A DNA stretch of 64,000 bases from NCBI RefSeq assembly GCF_023617245.1, contig NZ_CP067396.1:3472001-3536000 (forward strand), given 5' to 3'. Shown piece after piece: positions 26,811 to 35,925 of this stretch (positions are counted from its first letter, which is position 1; every line of letters begins with the position of its first letter). This DNA comes from Lysobacter enzymogenes (lineage in GTDB: Bacteria > Pseudomonadota > Gammaproteobacteria > Xanthomonadales > Xanthomonadaceae). The position numbers were made by a program, and so were the translations under genes. The notes under the pieces are model-generated. The model had not been told where the DNA came from and ran no database searches. It saw only the letters and a list, made by a program, of their open reading frames with translations.

Positions 26811-28256
26811 ATGACCACCCGACGCGATTTCCTCAAGGGCACCTGCGCCACCGCCGCCGCGACCGCGGTCGCCGGCCCGTCGCTGCTGTTCGCCAACCCC
26901 GCCTTCGCCGCCGCCAACGGCCACGACACCGTCGTCCACCTGTTCCTGCGCGGCGGCCTGGACGGGCTGAACCTGGTGGTGCCGATCGACGGCGCCGACC
27001 GCACGTTCTACGAACAGGCGCGGCCGAACCTCGCCATCGCCGCGACCGGCGCGTACGGCGCGTTGCCGCTGACGCTCGCCAGCGGCGGCGGCACCGGCTT
27101 CGGCCTGCATCCGTCGGCGAGCGGCCTGCGCGACCTGTGGGTGTCCGGACGCATGGCGATCGTGCATGCCTGCGGCCTGCTGACCAGCGTCACCCGCAGC
27201 CACTTCGACGCCCAGCTCTACATCGACCTGGGCACGCCCGGCGCGCAAGGCATCGGCAGCGGCTGGATGGCGCGGGCGATGAACACCCAGCCGGGCCTGG
27301 ACGGCAGCGAGCGGGTGCCGGCGCTCGGCGTCGCCGCGCGCCAGCCGGCCGGACTGCTGTCGTCGGTGCAGGCGTTGACGATGGCCAGCCCGTCCGACTT
27401 CGCGCTCAATGCCGGCGCGTGGTCGTGGCAGATGGCGCGCGCCGGCGCGCCGACCGGCTTTCGCGGCGTCAACGAAACCCTGTCCGACTTGTGGGGCCGT
27501 ACTTCGCCGCTGGAACTCGGCGGCCAGCGCGCCGACCGCGCGCTGCAGGTGATCGCCACCCAGAGCTACAGCGCGCTGCCGGCCGGCTGGCCGACGGGCA
27601 CGTTCGCGCAGCAGTTGTGGACCATCGCCCAGTCGATCCAGTTCGACCTCGGCCTGCGCTACGCCACCCTCGACCTCGGCGGCTGGGACACCCACGACGG
27701 CCAGGGCACCGCCGGCAGCGGCTATCACTACTACCAGAACAAGATCGCCGAACTCTCGCAGGCGCTGTCGGCGTTCCACGCCGCGCTGGAAGCCAGCGGC
27801 CACGCCGGCCGCGTGACCGTGGTGGTGCAGTCCGAATTCGGCCGCCGCGTGCGCGCCAACGCCAACGGCGGCACCGACCACGGCTACGGCAACCCGGTGC
27901 TGGTGCTCGGCGGCGCGGTCAACGGCCGGCGCTTCTACGGTTCGTGGTCGGGCCTGGATCCGGAAATCCTGTCGCCGCACTTCGGCGACGTGCCGGTCAC
28001 CACCGACCATCGCCAGGTGCTGTCGGAGCTGCTGGTCAAGCGCATGGGCAACAGCAACCTCGCCACGGTGTTTCCCGGCTACAGCGGCTATGCGCCGATG
28101 GGGATCGTGCGCGACGTCGGCGCGCTCGCGCCGGCGCCGAAACCGGCGCCGGGCGCGCGCCGTTTCGGCGCGGCGCCGGTGACCGCACCGGCAACGGCGC
28201 AGGAACCGGACCTGATGCAGCGGCTGATGCGCTACGTGCAGGAACTGGTCGACTGA
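26811..28256 (+). CDS. DUF1501 protein with Tat signal, 481 aa
   Basis: The N-terminus TTRRDFLKG is a twin-arginine signal, followed by an Ala-rich hydrophobic stretch and a cleavage-like site near ANPAFAAA (about residue 34). Export would be in the folded state, often a sign of a bound cofactor. Family motifs include VVHLFLRGGLDGLNLVVP, FGLHPSASGLRDLW, THFDA-like SHFDAQLYIDLG, LDLGGWDTHDGQG and VVVQSEFGRRVRANANGGTDHGYG. DUF1501 resembles alkaline-phosphatase/sulfatase-type proteins. It pairs with the upstream DUF1800 gene. The C-terminal 60 residues are Pro/Ala-rich, then amphipathic. Activity unknown. Confidence 0.9.
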   Translation: MTTRRDFLKGTCATAAATAVAGPSLLFANPAFAAANGHDTVVHLFLRGGLDGLNLVVPIDGADRTFYEQARPNLAIAATGAYGALPLTLASGGGTGFGLHPSASGLRDLWVSGRMAIVHACGLLTSVTRSHFDAQLYIDLGTPGAQGIGSGWMARAMNTQPGLDGSERVPALGVAARQPAGLLSSVQALTMASPSDFALNAGAWSWQMARAGAPTGFRGVNETLSDLWGRTSPLELGGQRADRALQVIATQSYSALPAGWPTGTFAQQLWTIAQSIQFDLGLRYATLDLGGWDTHDGQGTAGSGYHYYQNKIAELSQALSAFHAALEASGHAGRVTVVVQSEFGRRVRANANGGTDHGYGNPVLVLGGAVNGRRFYGSWSGLDPEILSPHFGDVPVTTDHRQVLSELLVKRMGNSNLATVFPGYSGYAPMGIVRDVGALAPAPKPAPGARRFGAAPVTAPATAQEPDLMQRLMRYVQELVD

Positions 28257-28322
28257 GCCGCGGTCGCGGCCCCGCGCGCGTCGGTCCGCCGGCGTCGCGC
28301 GCGCGCCTGCGCCGGGTTCGCC

Positions 28323-29354
28323 TCAACCGCCGTGCGACGGCGTAAACACGCCGCGGAAACGCATCCGCCCCGAGGCCAGCCGTTCGTAAGCCTCGGCGGC
28401 CTGGTCGAGCGCGAACGTCTCCACGATCGGCTTGACCTTGCCCTGCGCCGCCAACTCCAGCACCTCGCTCAGATAGCGCTGGCCGCCGTGGGTCGAGCCG
28501 ATCACGCGCTGGCGCATCATGTGGAACGGCACGCCTTCCGACGAGATCGAGAACGGCCGGCTGAAGTCCAGCCCGCACAGCACGATGCGCCCGTCCACGC
28601 GCAGGCCGGCGACCGCTTCCTGGGCCGACTCGAAATCGTTGCTGGTCACCAGCAACACATCGGCGCCGCCGATCTCGCGCAACTGCCGGCCTTCGGCGAC
28701 GACATGGTCCGCGCCCAACTGCCGGGCCAGGTCGTGCTTGTCGGCCGAATGGGTGATCGCGACGGTGTCGTAGCCGCAGGCCCTGGACAGTTGCAGCGCG
28801 ACATGCCCGAGCCCGCCGATGCCGAGCACGGCGATGCGTTCGTGCGGTTGCGGCTGCGCGTCGCGCAGGCCGCTCCAGGTGGTGTAGCCGGCGCACATCA
28901 TCGGCGCGGCGTCGGTGTAGGCCAATCCGTCCGGCAACAGCACCGTGCCCTCGGCGGCGATGGCGATGTATTCGGCGTGCCCGCCCTGGGCGGCGAAACC
29001 GGTGGTGCGCGGCTCGACGCAGTTCATCGCGGTCTGCCCGCTCAACGGGCGGTTCTGGCGGCAGTAGGGGCAGCGGCCGCAGGCCGATTGCACCCAGGTG
29101 GTGCCGACCCGGTCGCCGACCCGGCGGCTGCGCACGCCGGCGCCGACCTCGACGACCTCGCCGACGACTTCATGGCCCGGCGTCTGCGGGTAGATATCGC
29201 CGCCGTAGCCCTGGGTCGCCCACACGTCGGTGTAGCACATGCCCGAGGCATGCACCCGCACCAGCACCTGCCCCGGTTCGACCGCGGGCACCGGCACTTC
29301 GTGGACTTCCCAGGGGCGGCCGGCGCCGGTCATCACGATCGCTTTCATCTTCAT
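28323..29354 (-). CDS. Zinc-dependent alcohol dehydrogenase, 343 aa
   Basis: This is a medium-chain dehydrogenase of the AdhP/propanol-preferring class, oxidising primary alcohols or reducing aldehydes with NAD(P). Catalytic zinc ligands are Cys40 (HASGMCYTDV), His61-Glu62 (TPGHEVVG) and a later Cys (APMMCAGYT). Structural zinc ligands are Cys92, Cys95, Cys98 and Cys112. The nucleotide fold has VLGIGGLGHVA. Length is normal. The ATG at 29354 is used; an upstream frame lacks family similarity. It is divergent from the LysR gene at 29507, which may regulate it. Exact substrate unknown. Confidence 0.92.
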   Translation of the reverse strand: MKMKAIVMTGAGRPWEVHEVPVPAVEPGQVLVRVHASGMCYTDVWATQGYGGDIYPQTPGHEVVGEVVEVGAGVRSRRVGDRVGTTWVQSACGRCPYCRQNRPLSGQTAMNCVEPRTTGFAAQGGHAEYIAIAAEGTVLLPDGLAYTDAAPMMCAGYTTWSGLRDAQPQPHERIAVLGIGGLGHVALQLSRACGYDTVAITHSADKHDLARQLGADHVVAEGRQLREIGGADVLLVTSNDFESAQEAVAGLRVDGRIVLCGLDFSRPFSISSEGVPFHMMRQRVIGSTHGGQRYLSEVLELAAQGKVKPIVETFALDQAAEAYERLASGRMRFRGVFTPSHGG

Positions 29355-29506
29355 GGTTCGCTCCTGCAGGCGGGAATGGACGCGCGCGGCGGCGCACGGC
29401 CGGGCCGGCGGGAACCGGAGCGGCCGCGGCGCAGCGGCGACGCGAGGCCGGTCCAGCCTAGGCAGCGTTGACTGTCGAAACAATCTCGCCAATCCTTGAC
29501 GCCGAG

Positions 29507-30448
29507 ATGAAATCCACTCACCAATCCAAGGGCGGCGACCTGTCCGCCTACAGCGTGTTCCTGGCGGTCGCGAACCAGCGCAGCTTCCGCGCCGCCGCGG
29601 CCGAACTCGACCTGACGCCGTCGGCGATCAGCCATTCGATCAAGTCGCTGGAACAGCGCCTGGGCATCCGCCTGTTCAACCGCACCACCCGCAGCATGGC
29701 GCTGACCGACGCCGGCGAGCGCCTGTTGGCGCGGCTGCGCCCGGCCATGGCCGCGATCGAGGACGCGGTGCAGGAGATCGAGGAGCGTCGCGGCACGCCC
29801 AGCGGCACGGTCCGGATCAACGCCAGCGAAGGCGCGATCCGGCTGGTGCTCAAGCCGCTGCTCGCGCGCTTCCTGCGCGAGCACCCGCAGGTGCGCCTGG
29901 ACCTGGTCAGCGACGGCCGCCTCAGCGACATCGTCGCCGACGGATTCGACGCCGGCATCCGGCTCGCCGAGGCGGTCGCCCAGGACATGGTCGCGGTCAC
30001 CGTGCTCGACCGGGTCCGCTTCGCCGCCCTCGCCTCGCCGGCTTACCTGGCCGCGCGCGGTCGCCCGCGGGTGCCGCAGGACCTGCACGGCCACGACTGC
30101 ATCCGCTTCCGCTTCGAAAGCGGTGCGATCTATCGCTGGGAATTCGAGCGCCGCGGCAGCGTCGAGCGGATCAACGTCGACGGCCCGCTGACCCTGACCG
30201 ACCAACCGCTGATGGTCGAGGCGGCGATAGACGGCATCGGCATCGCCTTCGTTCCCGACCACCTCGCCGCCGACGCGCTGCGCGACGGGCGCCTGCAACG
30301 GGTGCTGGAGGACTGGTGCCCGGACTCTCCGGGGCTGTGTTTGTACTACCCCGGCCATCGCCACGTGTCGTCCGGCCTGCGCGCGCTGATCGACGCGCTG
30401 AGCGAGCAGCGCCGGCGCTGGTCGGCGCAGGCCGCGGCCGCGCGCTGA
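29507..30448 (+). CDS. LysR-family transcriptional regulator, 313 aa
   Basis: The N-terminal winged helix (about residues 15-75) contains SAYSVFLAVANQRSFRAAAA and LTPSAISHSIKSLEQRLGIR, standard for LysR. The remainder is the periplasmic-binding-like effector domain (GTVRINASEGAIRLVLKPLL, then DIVADGFDAGIRLAEAV, VPDHLAADALRDGRLQRVLE). It belongs to the subgroup near PA2877/YafC-type regulators. The ATG at 29507 is chosen; a TTG at 29468 is in frame but without a ribosome site. It is divergent from the zinc alcohol dehydrogenase, the most likely target. The inducer is unknown. Confidence 0.92.
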   Translation: MKSTHQSKGGDLSAYSVFLAVANQRSFRAAAAELDLTPSAISHSIKSLEQRLGIRLFNRTTRSMALTDAGERLLARLRPAMAAIEDAVQEIEERRGTPSGTVRINASEGAIRLVLKPLLARFLREHPQVRLDLVSDGRLSDIVADGFDAGIRLAEAVAQDMVAVTVLDRVRFAALASPAYLAARGRPRVPQDLHGHDCIRFRFESGAIYRWEFERRGSVERINVDGPLTLTDQPLMVEAAIDGIGIAFVPDHLAADALRDGRLQRVLEDWCPDSPGLCLYYPGHRHVSSGLRALIDALSEQRRRWSAQAAAAR

Positions 30449-30472
30449 AACCGCGCGGCGGCGGACGCGGAC

Positions 30473-31381
30473 CTAGCCCGGCGCGCCGAACTTGTCGGCG
30501 AACACGCCCGCCACCCAGTCCACGAACGCGCGCACCCGCGGCGACAGCTGCCGGTGCCGCGGGTACATCGCCCAGGCCGGCACGCCGGGACTGGCGTACT
30601 CGCCGAGCACTTCGACCAGCCGGCCCTCGTCGAGATGGCGCTCCACGCCGTGGCGCGGCAACTGGATCAGGCCGCAGCCGCGCAGCGCCGCGGCGGCGTA
30701 GCAGGCGGCGTCGTTGACGTTGATCCAACTGTCCAGCCGATACTCGCGCAGCGCGCCGTCGACGGTCAGCTCGAACGGATAACGCAAGTCGCGATCGCTG
30801 GCGAAGAAGCCGACCGCGCGGTGCGCGGCCAGTTCGTCGGGATGGCGCGGCACGCCGTGGCGCTGCAGATAGTCGGGACTGGCGCAGACCACTTCGGGCA
30901 TGGTCGCGATGCGCCGCGCCACCAGCGAGGAATCGCGCGGCACGCCCGAACGCACCACGCAGTCGATGCCTTCGCGCACCAGATCGACCAGCCGGTCGCC
31001 GCTGCTGATCTCCAGTTCGATGCGCGGATAGCGCGCGTGGAACTCGGCGATGCGCGGCAGCACCAGGCCGACGGCGTGGATGCCGTGCAGGTCGATGCGC
31101 AAGGTGCCGCGCGGATCGCCGGCGAGTTGCGCCAGCGCGGCGTCGGCGTCGTCGAGCTCGGCCAGCACGTGCACGCAACGTTCGTAATAGGCCTGCCCGT
31201 CCAGGGTCGGCCGCACTTGCCGGGTGGTGCGTTCGAGCAGGCGCGCGCCGAGCCGCGCTTCGAGCTGCTTGATCGCATGGGTGGCGGTGGCGCGCGGCAG
31301 GTCCAGCACCGCGGCGGCGCGGGTGAAGCTGCCCAGTTCGACGATGCGGACGAACAGGCGCAGGGTGTCGAGGCGGTCCAT
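30473..31381 (-). CDS. LysR-family transcriptional regulator, 302 aa
   Basis: The ATG at 31381 opens MDRLDTLRLFVRIVELGSF, then AAAVLDLPRATATHAIKQLE as recognition region. The effector domain includes GTLRIDLHGIHAVGLVLPRI and REGIDCVVRSGVPRDSSLVA, a subgroup often placed beside short-chain dehydrogenases. The frame opens upstream to 31639 through tandem repeats, which are excluded. It is convergent with the other LysR gene and divergent from the SDR gene at 31685. A TTGGC-N17-GCCAA palindrome in the shared region is a candidate binding site. Confidence 0.92.
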   Translation of the reverse strand: MDRLDTLRLFVRIVELGSFTRAAAVLDLPRATATHAIKQLEARLGARLLERTTRQVRPTLDGQAYYERCVHVLAELDDADAALAQLAGDPRGTLRIDLHGIHAVGLVLPRIAEFHARYPRIELEISSGDRLVDLVREGIDCVVRSGVPRDSSLVARRIATMPEVVCASPDYLQRHGVPRHPDELAAHRAVGFFASDRDLRYPFELTVDGALREYRLDSWINVNDAACYAAAALRGCGLIQLPRHGVERHLDEGRLVEVLGEYASPGVPAWAMYPRHRQLSPRVRAFVDWVAGVFADKFGAPG

Positions 31382-31390
31382 GGGGGGCTT

Positions 31391-31424
31391 GGGCGGTGTG
31401 GGCGGTGTGGGCGGTGTGGGCGGA
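31391..31424. repeat. 9-bp tandem repeat in LysR leader
   Basis: Units of GGCGGTGTG repeat more than three times just upstream of the leftward LysR start. This could vary in copy number by slippage. Confidence 0.7.
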
Positions 31425-31500
31425 TTGGCGGAGGGCGGAGGACGCGGACAGGCGCGGGCTCGGTGCGGTCGGTGTCGGCCAGGCCGGCCCGCCCCGGCCG

Positions 31501-31536
31501 CAGCCCAGCCCAGCCCGGCCCGGCCCGGCCCGGCGG
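31501..31536. repeat. 5-bp tandem repeat between divergent LysR and SDR genes
   Basis: Seven consecutive CAGCC/CGGCC pentamers occur in the control region. Their position makes them candidates for expression tuning by slippage. Confidence 0.7.
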
Positions 31537-31564
31537 ATTGTGTGCGGAACCCGCTATCCGATTG

Positions 31565-31591
31565 TTGGCGATTATTGAATTGTATTGCCAA
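31565..31591. promoter_or_regulatory. Candidate LysR binding site
   Basis: TTGGC and GCCAA are separated by 17 bp in an AT-rich island between the divergent LysR and SDR genes. This fits a LysR-type interrupted palindrome. Confidence 0.4.
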
Positions 31592-31684
31592 TCCAGCCTG
31601 ATTTATCCAGCCACAGCCAACGCGCAGACTGCCTGCCAACGCCGGGGCGACCGCCCCGCCCCATCACCCCACCGGAGTCCGCCC

Positions 31685-32437
31685 ATGTCCGCCCAGACCG
31701 CCCTTCCCACCCCGGCCGCGCTCGTCACCGGCGCCTCGCGCGGCATCGGCCGCGCCATCGCCCTGCGCCTGGCCGCCGACGGCTTCGCCGTCGCCGTCAA
31801 CTACGCCGGCAACGGCGCCGCGGCCGACGCGGTCGTGGCCGAGATCGAATCCGCCGGCGGCCGCGCCGTCGCGCTGCAGGGCGACGTCGCCGACGCCGAC
31901 GGCATGCGCCGCGTGTTCGCCACCGCCAAGGCCGCGTTCGGCCGCCTCGACGCGGTCGTCAACAGCGCCGGGGTGATGCCGTACGTGCCGGTGCAGGGCG
32001 GCGACCTCGCCGAGTTCGACCGGGTCATCGCCACCAACCTGCGCGGCAGCTACATCGTGCTGGGACTGGCGGCCGAACACCTCGGCGACGGCGGCCGCAT
32101 CGTCGCCCTGTCGACCAGCGTGATCGGCAAGGCGTTCCCCAACTACGGCCCGTACATCGCGTCCAAGGCCGGCGTCGAAGGCCTGGTGCACGTGCTCGCC
32201 AACGAACTGCGCGGGCGCAACATCACCGTCAACGCGGTCGCGCCGGGGCCGGTGGCGACCGAGCTGTTCCTCAACGGCAAGACGCCCGAACAGATCGCGC
32301 ACTTCCAGTCGCTGGCGCCGCTGGAACGGTTGGGCGCGCCGGAAGAGATCGCCGCCGCGGTGGCGTTCCTGGTCGGCCGCGACGGCAGCTGGGTGAACTC
32401 GCAGGTGCTGCGGGTCAACGGCGGCTACATCTTCTGA
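31685..32437 (+). CDS. Short-chain dehydrogenase/reductase, 250 aa
   Basis: This is a classical SDR: the NAD(P)-binding motif TGASRGIG (15-22), NSAG (94-97), Ser around 143, and Tyr157-x3-Lys161 in PYIASKAG. All catalytic residues are present. A basic or polar residue pattern after the second strand (VNYAGN) suggests NADP(H) preference. The C-terminal VLRVNGGYIF is typical of 3-oxoacyl-reductase-like SDRs. GGAG lies before the ATG at 31685. It is divergent from a LysR gene that probably controls it. The substrate is not predictable. Confidence 0.93.
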   Translation: MSAQTALPTPAALVTGASRGIGRAIALRLAADGFAVAVNYAGNGAAADAVVAEIESAGGRAVALQGDVADADGMRRVFATAKAAFGRLDAVVNSAGVMPYVPVQGGDLAEFDRVIATNLRGSYIVLGLAAEHLGDGGRIVALSTSVIGKAFPNYGPYIASKAGVEGLVHVLANELRGRNITVNAVAPGPVATELFLNGKTPEQIAHFQSLAPLERLGAPEEIAAAVAFLVGRDGSWVNSQVLRVNGGYIF

Positions 32438-32476
32438 GCCGGGACGCATCGGGCCCGGTGCGGTTCGCCGCGACCT

Positions 32477-33190
32477 GAGCGCAAAGCGTCGGGCCTGAAA
32501 GGCCCTCCCACAAAATCTCCCGCTGCCGTCGCAACGCTTCTGTGGGAGGGGTTTCAGCCCCGACGCTCTTGTTCCAGAGCACCGCGCACTGATCGAAAAG
32601 CGCCGGGCCTGAAAGGCACTCCCACAATACCTCCCGCCACCGCCGCAACGCTTCTGGGGGAGGGGCTTCAGCCCCGACGCTCTTGTTCCAGAGCACCGCG
32701 CACTGATCGAAAAGCGCCGGGCCTGAAGGCCCTCCCACAAAACCTCCCGCCACCGCCGCAACGCTTTTGTGGGAGGGGCTTCAGCCCCGACGCTCTTGTT
32801 CCAGAGCACCGCGCACTGATCGAAAAGCGTCGGGCCTGAAAGGCCCTCCCACAATACCTCCCGCCACCGTCGCAACGCTTCTGTGGGAGGGGCTTCAGCC
32901 CCGACGCTCTTGTTCCAGAACACCGCGCACCGATCGAAGAGCATCGAGCCTGAAGGCCCTCCCACAAAACCTCCCGCCACCGTCGCAACGCTTCTGTGGG
33001 AGGGGCTTCAGCCCCGACGCTCGTGTTCCAGAACATCGCGAACCGATCGAAAAGCATCGGGCCTGAAAGACCCTCCCACAAAACCTCCCGCGACCGTCGC
33101 AACGCTGTTGTGGGAGGGGCTTCAGCCCCGACGCATTCGTTTCAGCGCACCGCGAACCCTCGAAAACACCGGGCCTGAAGCCCGCCCCGC
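32477..33190. repeat. Tandem array of a 113-bp nested-hairpin unit
   Basis: Six units of 113-114 bp begin near 32477, 32591, 32705, 32818, 32932 and 33045, and a truncated arm follows at 33158. Each unit holds arm A (GGGCCTGAAAGGCCCTCCCA) and arm B (GTGGGAGGGGCTTCAGCCCC) in inverted orientation, joined by CCTCCCGCCACCG-type spacer. Each arm can fold on itself, and the two arms can pair with each other. The array fills the gap between the two SDR genes; no protein is supported. Confidence 0.9.
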
Positions 33191-33279
33191 CCAAGCGGAC
33201 CAAAACACCGCGAAGGCCGAACCCTCTTCTCCCCGTCCATTCCCGGGCGCCTCCCCGCGCCCGCCAGCGGAGCCTTGCC

Positions 33280-34179
33280 ATGACCCAGCAGATCGTCCTC
33301 ATCACCGGCGCTTCCAGCGGTTTCGGCGCCCTCGCCGCGCGCGCGCTCGCCCACGCCGGCCACACCGTCTACGCCAGCATGCGCGAGACCGCGGGCCGCA
33401 ACGCGCCGCAGGTCGCCGCCGCGAACGACTACGCGCGCGAACACGGCGTCGACCTGCGCACGCTCGAACTCGATGTCGCCGCGCAAGCCTCGGCCGATGC
33501 CGCCATCGCCGCGGTCGTCGCCGAACACGGCCGCCTCGACGTCCTCGTCCACAACGCCGGCCACATGGCGTTCGGCCCGGCCGAAGCGTTCACCCCGGAA
33601 CAGTTCGCCCAGCTCTACGACAGCAACGTGCTCGGCGCGCAGCGGGTCAACCGCGCCGCGCTGCCGCAGTTGCGCGCGCAACGCAGCGGCCTGCTGCTGT
33701 GGGTGTCGAGCACCAGCGCGCGCGGCGGCACGCCGCCGTACCTGGCGCCGTACTTCGCGGCCAAGGCGGCGATGGATTCGCTCGCGGTCAGCTACGCCGG
33801 CGAGCTGGCGCGATGGGGCATCGAGACCTCGATCCTGGTGCCGGGCGCCTTCACCTCCGGCACCAACCACTTCGCCCACGCCGGCGCGCCGGCCGACGTA
33901 CAACGCGCGGCCGACTACGAGCGAGGCCCCACCGCCGGCTTCGGCGCGGAGATCCTGGAAAAACTCGCCGCCGGCGTACCCGACGACGCCGATCCGGCCA
34001 GCGTCGCCGAGGCGATGGTCGCGATCCTCGAACGCCCGCGCGGCCGCCGTCCGTTCCGCGTCCACGTCGATCCGGCCGACGACGGCGCGGAAACCGTCAG
34101 CGCCGTCGCCGACCGCATCCGCGCCGAATTCCTGCGCCGCAACGACCTCGCCGACCTGCTCGCCCCGCGTCTGGCCTGA
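33280..34179 (+). CDS. Short-chain dehydrogenase/reductase, 299 aa
   Basis: A longer SDR than its neighbour: TGASSGFG (9-16) for the cofactor, HNAGHMAFGP, a Ser near 143-145 (WVSSTSARGG), and Tyr158-x3-Lys162 (APYFAAKAAMD). The extra C-terminal 50 residues (VHVDPADDGAETVSAVADRI) are common in SDR proteins that act on larger or lipid-like substrates. GGAGCCTTGCC precedes the ATG at 33280. It stands after the hairpin array and is followed by a strong palindrome. No regulator is adjacent in the same orientation. Confidence 0.92.
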   Translation: MTQQIVLITGASSGFGALAARALAHAGHTVYASMRETAGRNAPQVAAANDYAREHGVDLRTLELDVAAQASADAAIAAVVAEHGRLDVLVHNAGHMAFGPAEAFTPEQFAQLYDSNVLGAQRVNRAALPQLRAQRSGLLLWVSSTSARGGTPPYLAPYFAAKAAMDSLAVSYAGELARWGIETSILVPGAFTSGTNHFAHAGAPADVQRAADYERGPTAGFGAEILEKLAAGVPDDADPASVAEAMVAILERPRGRRPFRVHVDPADDGAETVSAVADRIRAEFLRRNDLADLLAPRLA

Positions 34180-34641
34180 TCGCGCCGAATCCCCTTGCAG
34201 GAGCGGCGCAAGCCGCGACCGCGCGTCCTCAGTCGCGACGAAGACCGCGATGGCGACGCGCACCGCCGCTACGCAGGGCCCGATGAAACCGCGCACTGCA
34301 GTTCGTCGCCCGGCTGATCGCCCCGGCATCGTCGCCAGCGCGGAAACCGGCGACAACGCCGGCACAGCCCGGCCAACGAGCGCGCAGCTGAAAAAGCGCG
34401 CCCGAAAAAACGCACGGGCCGAGGCTCATCGCCCCGGCCCGTGCGTCGTTTCGCTGCGCCGGCGGCGGCCGTCCTGGCGGCCGCCGGCAGAGGGAGGTCT
34501 GTCGCGCAGCTTGGCGGCGCGACCCGGCGCTGCCAATAGGACCTGTCAGAATCCACAGCGCCCTCGCCGGGCGGCGGGGCGCGCACGCTGTGCCGGATCT
34601 GCGCTTATGATTCGGGACCACCGTCGCCCTCCCGCCGCTCG
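34180..34641. other. 462-bp stretch with one REP arm and one hairpin
   Basis: A single GTAG-family-like arm (GCAGGAGCGGCGCAAGCCGC) lies at 34197-34216, and the terminator-like hairpin described separately at 34411-34445. No gene is supported; the remaining frames lack start sites and typical composition. Confidence 0.5.
34411..34445. terminator. 11-bp stem hairpin, probable terminator
   Basis: CGCACGGGCCG pairs perfectly with CGGCCCGTGCG across a 13-nt loop. It is preceded by six A residues and followed by TCGTTT, so it could work in either direction. It lies 230 nt after the second SDR gene. Confidence 0.6.
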
Positions 34642-35781
34642 ATGACCGCAACGCTCAAGCATGGACGCACGCTGATCTGGGTCGCCGCCTTGGCCGCCAC
34701 CGGCGCCGGCATGTATTACTGGGGACGCCGCAGCAGCGCCGAGACGCCGCCGCCGGCGCTCGCCGCCAGCGCGGGCGAGGCCGCGCCGTCGAAAGCCGGC
34801 GCCGCGCCGGCCGCGTCCGCCGCGATCGCGCGCTACGACGCCGGCACCGCGCGGCCGCTGCCGCCGATCGACTCGCCGCTGCGGCTGGTCCTGCCCGAGC
34901 TGCAGCGCCGCGCCGCCAGCGAACCGGCCGCCGCCTGCCGCCTCGCCGCCGAGATGGAATACTGCGACAGCCTGCGCATGCGCCTGGCCGGCGCCGAGAA
35001 CAATCTCGACATGTTCGAACGCCAGCTCGAACGCATGCCGCAGGACACCGCGCCGCAGCGCGAGCAGCGCCAACGCATGGCCGAGAGCTACCAGACCATG
35101 ACCGACCGCCTGCTGACCCAGTCCGAGCACTGCGCGCAGGTGCCGCCGATCAGCGCCGAACAACGCGCCGCTTACTGGCGCCGCGCCGCGCTCGCCGGCC
35201 AGCCGGCGGCGATGCGCCATTACGCCAGCGGCAACGCCTTCCGCTACCAGGAACTGCTCGACAACCTGCCCGGCCTGGCCACCTATCGCGGCGAAGCCGA
35301 ATCCATCGCCCGCACCGCCGCCCAGCGCGGCGACGCGCGCATGCTCGCCTCGCTGGCCTATGCCTATTCGCCGCAGCGCGACGGCATGCGCCGCGGCTTC
35401 CTCGGCCAGGTGGTGCGGCCGAACGCGGTCGAATCGCTGGCGCTGTTCCTGCAGTTGCGCGACGGCCTGCCGGCGCAGGACGGCGACGGCCCCGAGGCCG
35501 CGCCGGGCGGTCCCGGCGCGCGCGGGCCGCGCGGCGGCCGCTTCAATTCGCGGGAAATGCTCGACGCGCAGATCCGCGCGCTGACCCGCGACCTTTCGCC
35601 CGAACAGGTCAGCCAGGCGCGCGAACGCGCCGCCGAGCGCGCGCAGAGCTGGAGCACGCCGACCGCGCCGGCCCCGCCCGCGCCCCCCGGCGGCGCGCCG
35701 TCGAACGCGCCGCCGATGTTCCTGATGCAAGGCGGCTTCGTGCCCGATGTGCAGCGCCAGGAGTGCGAAGGCGCGGGCTGA
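34642..35781 (+). CDS. Membrane-anchored hypothetical protein, 379 aa
   Basis: Residues about 9-27 are a single membrane helix (TLIWVAALAATGAGMYYW) near the N-terminus, then an Ala/Pro linker to about residue 75. The helical body contains paired cysteines (AAACRLAAEMEYCDSLRMRL) and RAALAGQPAAMRHYASGN, RTAAQRGDARMLASLAYAYS, which resemble Sel1-type TPR helices. The last 100 residues are Gly/Pro-rich and helical by turns and include GGPGARGPRGG. It is likely a periplasm-facing protein held in the inner membrane. I recognise no named family. No clear ribosome site precedes the ATG at 34642. Confidence 0.65.
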   Translation: MTATLKHGRTLIWVAALAATGAGMYYWGRRSSAETPPPALAASAGEAAPSKAGAAPAASAAIARYDAGTARPLPPIDSPLRLVLPELQRRAASEPAAACRLAAEMEYCDSLRMRLAGAENNLDMFERQLERMPQDTAPQREQRQRMAESYQTMTDRLLTQSEHCAQVPPISAEQRAAYWRRAALAGQPAAMRHYASGNAFRYQELLDNLPGLATYRGEAESIARTAAQRGDARMLASLAYAYSPQRDGMRRGFLGQVVRPNAVESLALFLQLRDGLPAQDGDGPEAAPGGPGARGPRGGRFNSREMLDAQIRALTRDLSPEQVSQARERAAERAQSWSTPTAPAPPAPPGGAPSNAPPMFLMQGGFVPDVQRQECEGAG

Positions 35782-35925
35782 GCCGGACGCGCGCCGGACG
35801 ATCCGCGCGCGCGGGCAAGCGGCTTCGACAAGATCAGCGCTGTCCTGTCGCGCGGGCCGCGGCAATCTCACCCGCGCACGGATGCGCGCCGCGAACGGCG
35901 AGATGCCGACGTCCGCGCGCCGCGC

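Noticed and set aside
32477..33190. Possible CRISPR array, because of regular spacing
   Set aside because: The whole 113-bp unit is repeated, with no unique spacers; the repeats are long nested palindromes and no cas gene is present.
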